64,000 bases of DNA from Calothrix sp. NIES-2100. GTDB lineage: Bacteria > Cyanobacteriota > Cyanobacteriia > Cyanobacteriales > Nostocaceae. The position numbers and the translations under genes are program-made. Of the stretch, positions 63,936-64,000 are shown in pieces (the stretch's first letter is position 1; every line of letters begins with the position of its first letter). Below the pieces are notes generated by a model. That model ran no database searches, was not told the origin of the DNA, and saw only the letters and a list, made by a program, of their open reading frames with translations. The stretch is from contig NZ_AP018178.1 of the NCBI RefSeq assembly GCF_002368195.1, forward strand, positions 310,001 through 374,000, given 5' to 3'.

Positions 63936-64000
63936 TTAAGAACGTTTAACGGGATTCATCCAAGCTTCTAGGCGACTAAATGCTTGGGAAGAAAGCAGTG
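63936..64000 (-). CDS. C-terminal end of a gene running off the right edge
   Basis: On the minus strand the last 21 codons read LLSSQAFSRLEAWMNPVKRS and a TAA stop (63936-63938). The frame is open to the window end. Too short to identify; it is offered because it reads as plausible protein and has no competing frame. Confidence 0.35.
   Translation of the reverse strand, partial: LLSSQAFSRLEAWMNPVKRS

Overview
The window comes from a filamentous, nitrogen-fixing cyanobacterium of the Nostoc/Anabaena (Trichormus) type. The evidence is abundant HIP1 octamers (GCGATCGC), heptanucleotide short tandem repeats between genes, a complete cyanobacterial nif cluster, XisH/XisI, a Nif11-type peptide, and NB-ARC/WD40 and Ser/Thr kinase proteins typical of that group. 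No rRNA or tRNA gene and no CRISPR array was seen.

Layout. 1-5.1 kb: the end of an NB-ARC ATPase running off the left edge, a flavoprotein, a rubredoxin, a small membrane protein, an SRPBCC protein, a DUF924 protein and a Nif11-like peptide. 5.5-7.2 kb: a complete insertion sequence with 16-bp inverted repeats and a 7-bp target duplication. 7.3-16.6 kb: a membrane Ser/Thr kinase, a three-gene operon with four YbjQ-like domains, clpB and a large protein with an HsdR-N-like start. 17-36 kb: the nif region. nifV-nifZ-nifT run left; nifB, nifS, nifU, nifH, nifD, nifK, a Mo-nitrogenase C-terminal-domain gene, fused nifEN, nifX, two nifX-associated genes, nifW, fused hesA-hesB, fdxH and fdxB run right. 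nifD carries no excision element, there is no fdxN between nifB and nifS, and nifE and nifN are fused. This matches what I recall of the second, vegetative-cell (nif2-type) cluster of Anabaena variabilis. The 1.8-kb nifV-nifB spacer holds a striking array of GAGTACA motifs. 36-64 kb: a 12-copy 21/22-bp tandem array before xisH-xisI, a bacterial protein-arginine deiminase beside an Ig-like membrane protein, a MASE1 histidine kinase, a lone TnpB, an acyltransferase-like membrane protein, a DigH-type hydrolase, a 5'-nucleotidase, a TPR kinase, a four-ACT aspartate kinase, a NUDIX protein, a CapA protein, an NB-ARC/WD40 protein and a Uma2-type protein.

How it works together. NifB, NifEN, NifX and NifV make FeMo-cofactor and homocitrate. 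NifS and NifU supply Fe-S clusters. NifH, NifD and NifK are the enzyme. FdxH, FdxB and perhaps the rubredoxin carry electrons, and HesAB, NifW, NifZ and NifT assist maturation. A recurring theme is intergenic repeats that have become coding: the NifE-NifN linker, the HesA-HesB linker, the NifB C-terminus, the aspartate-kinase linker and a stretch of the left-edge NB-ARC protein are all repeat-derived.
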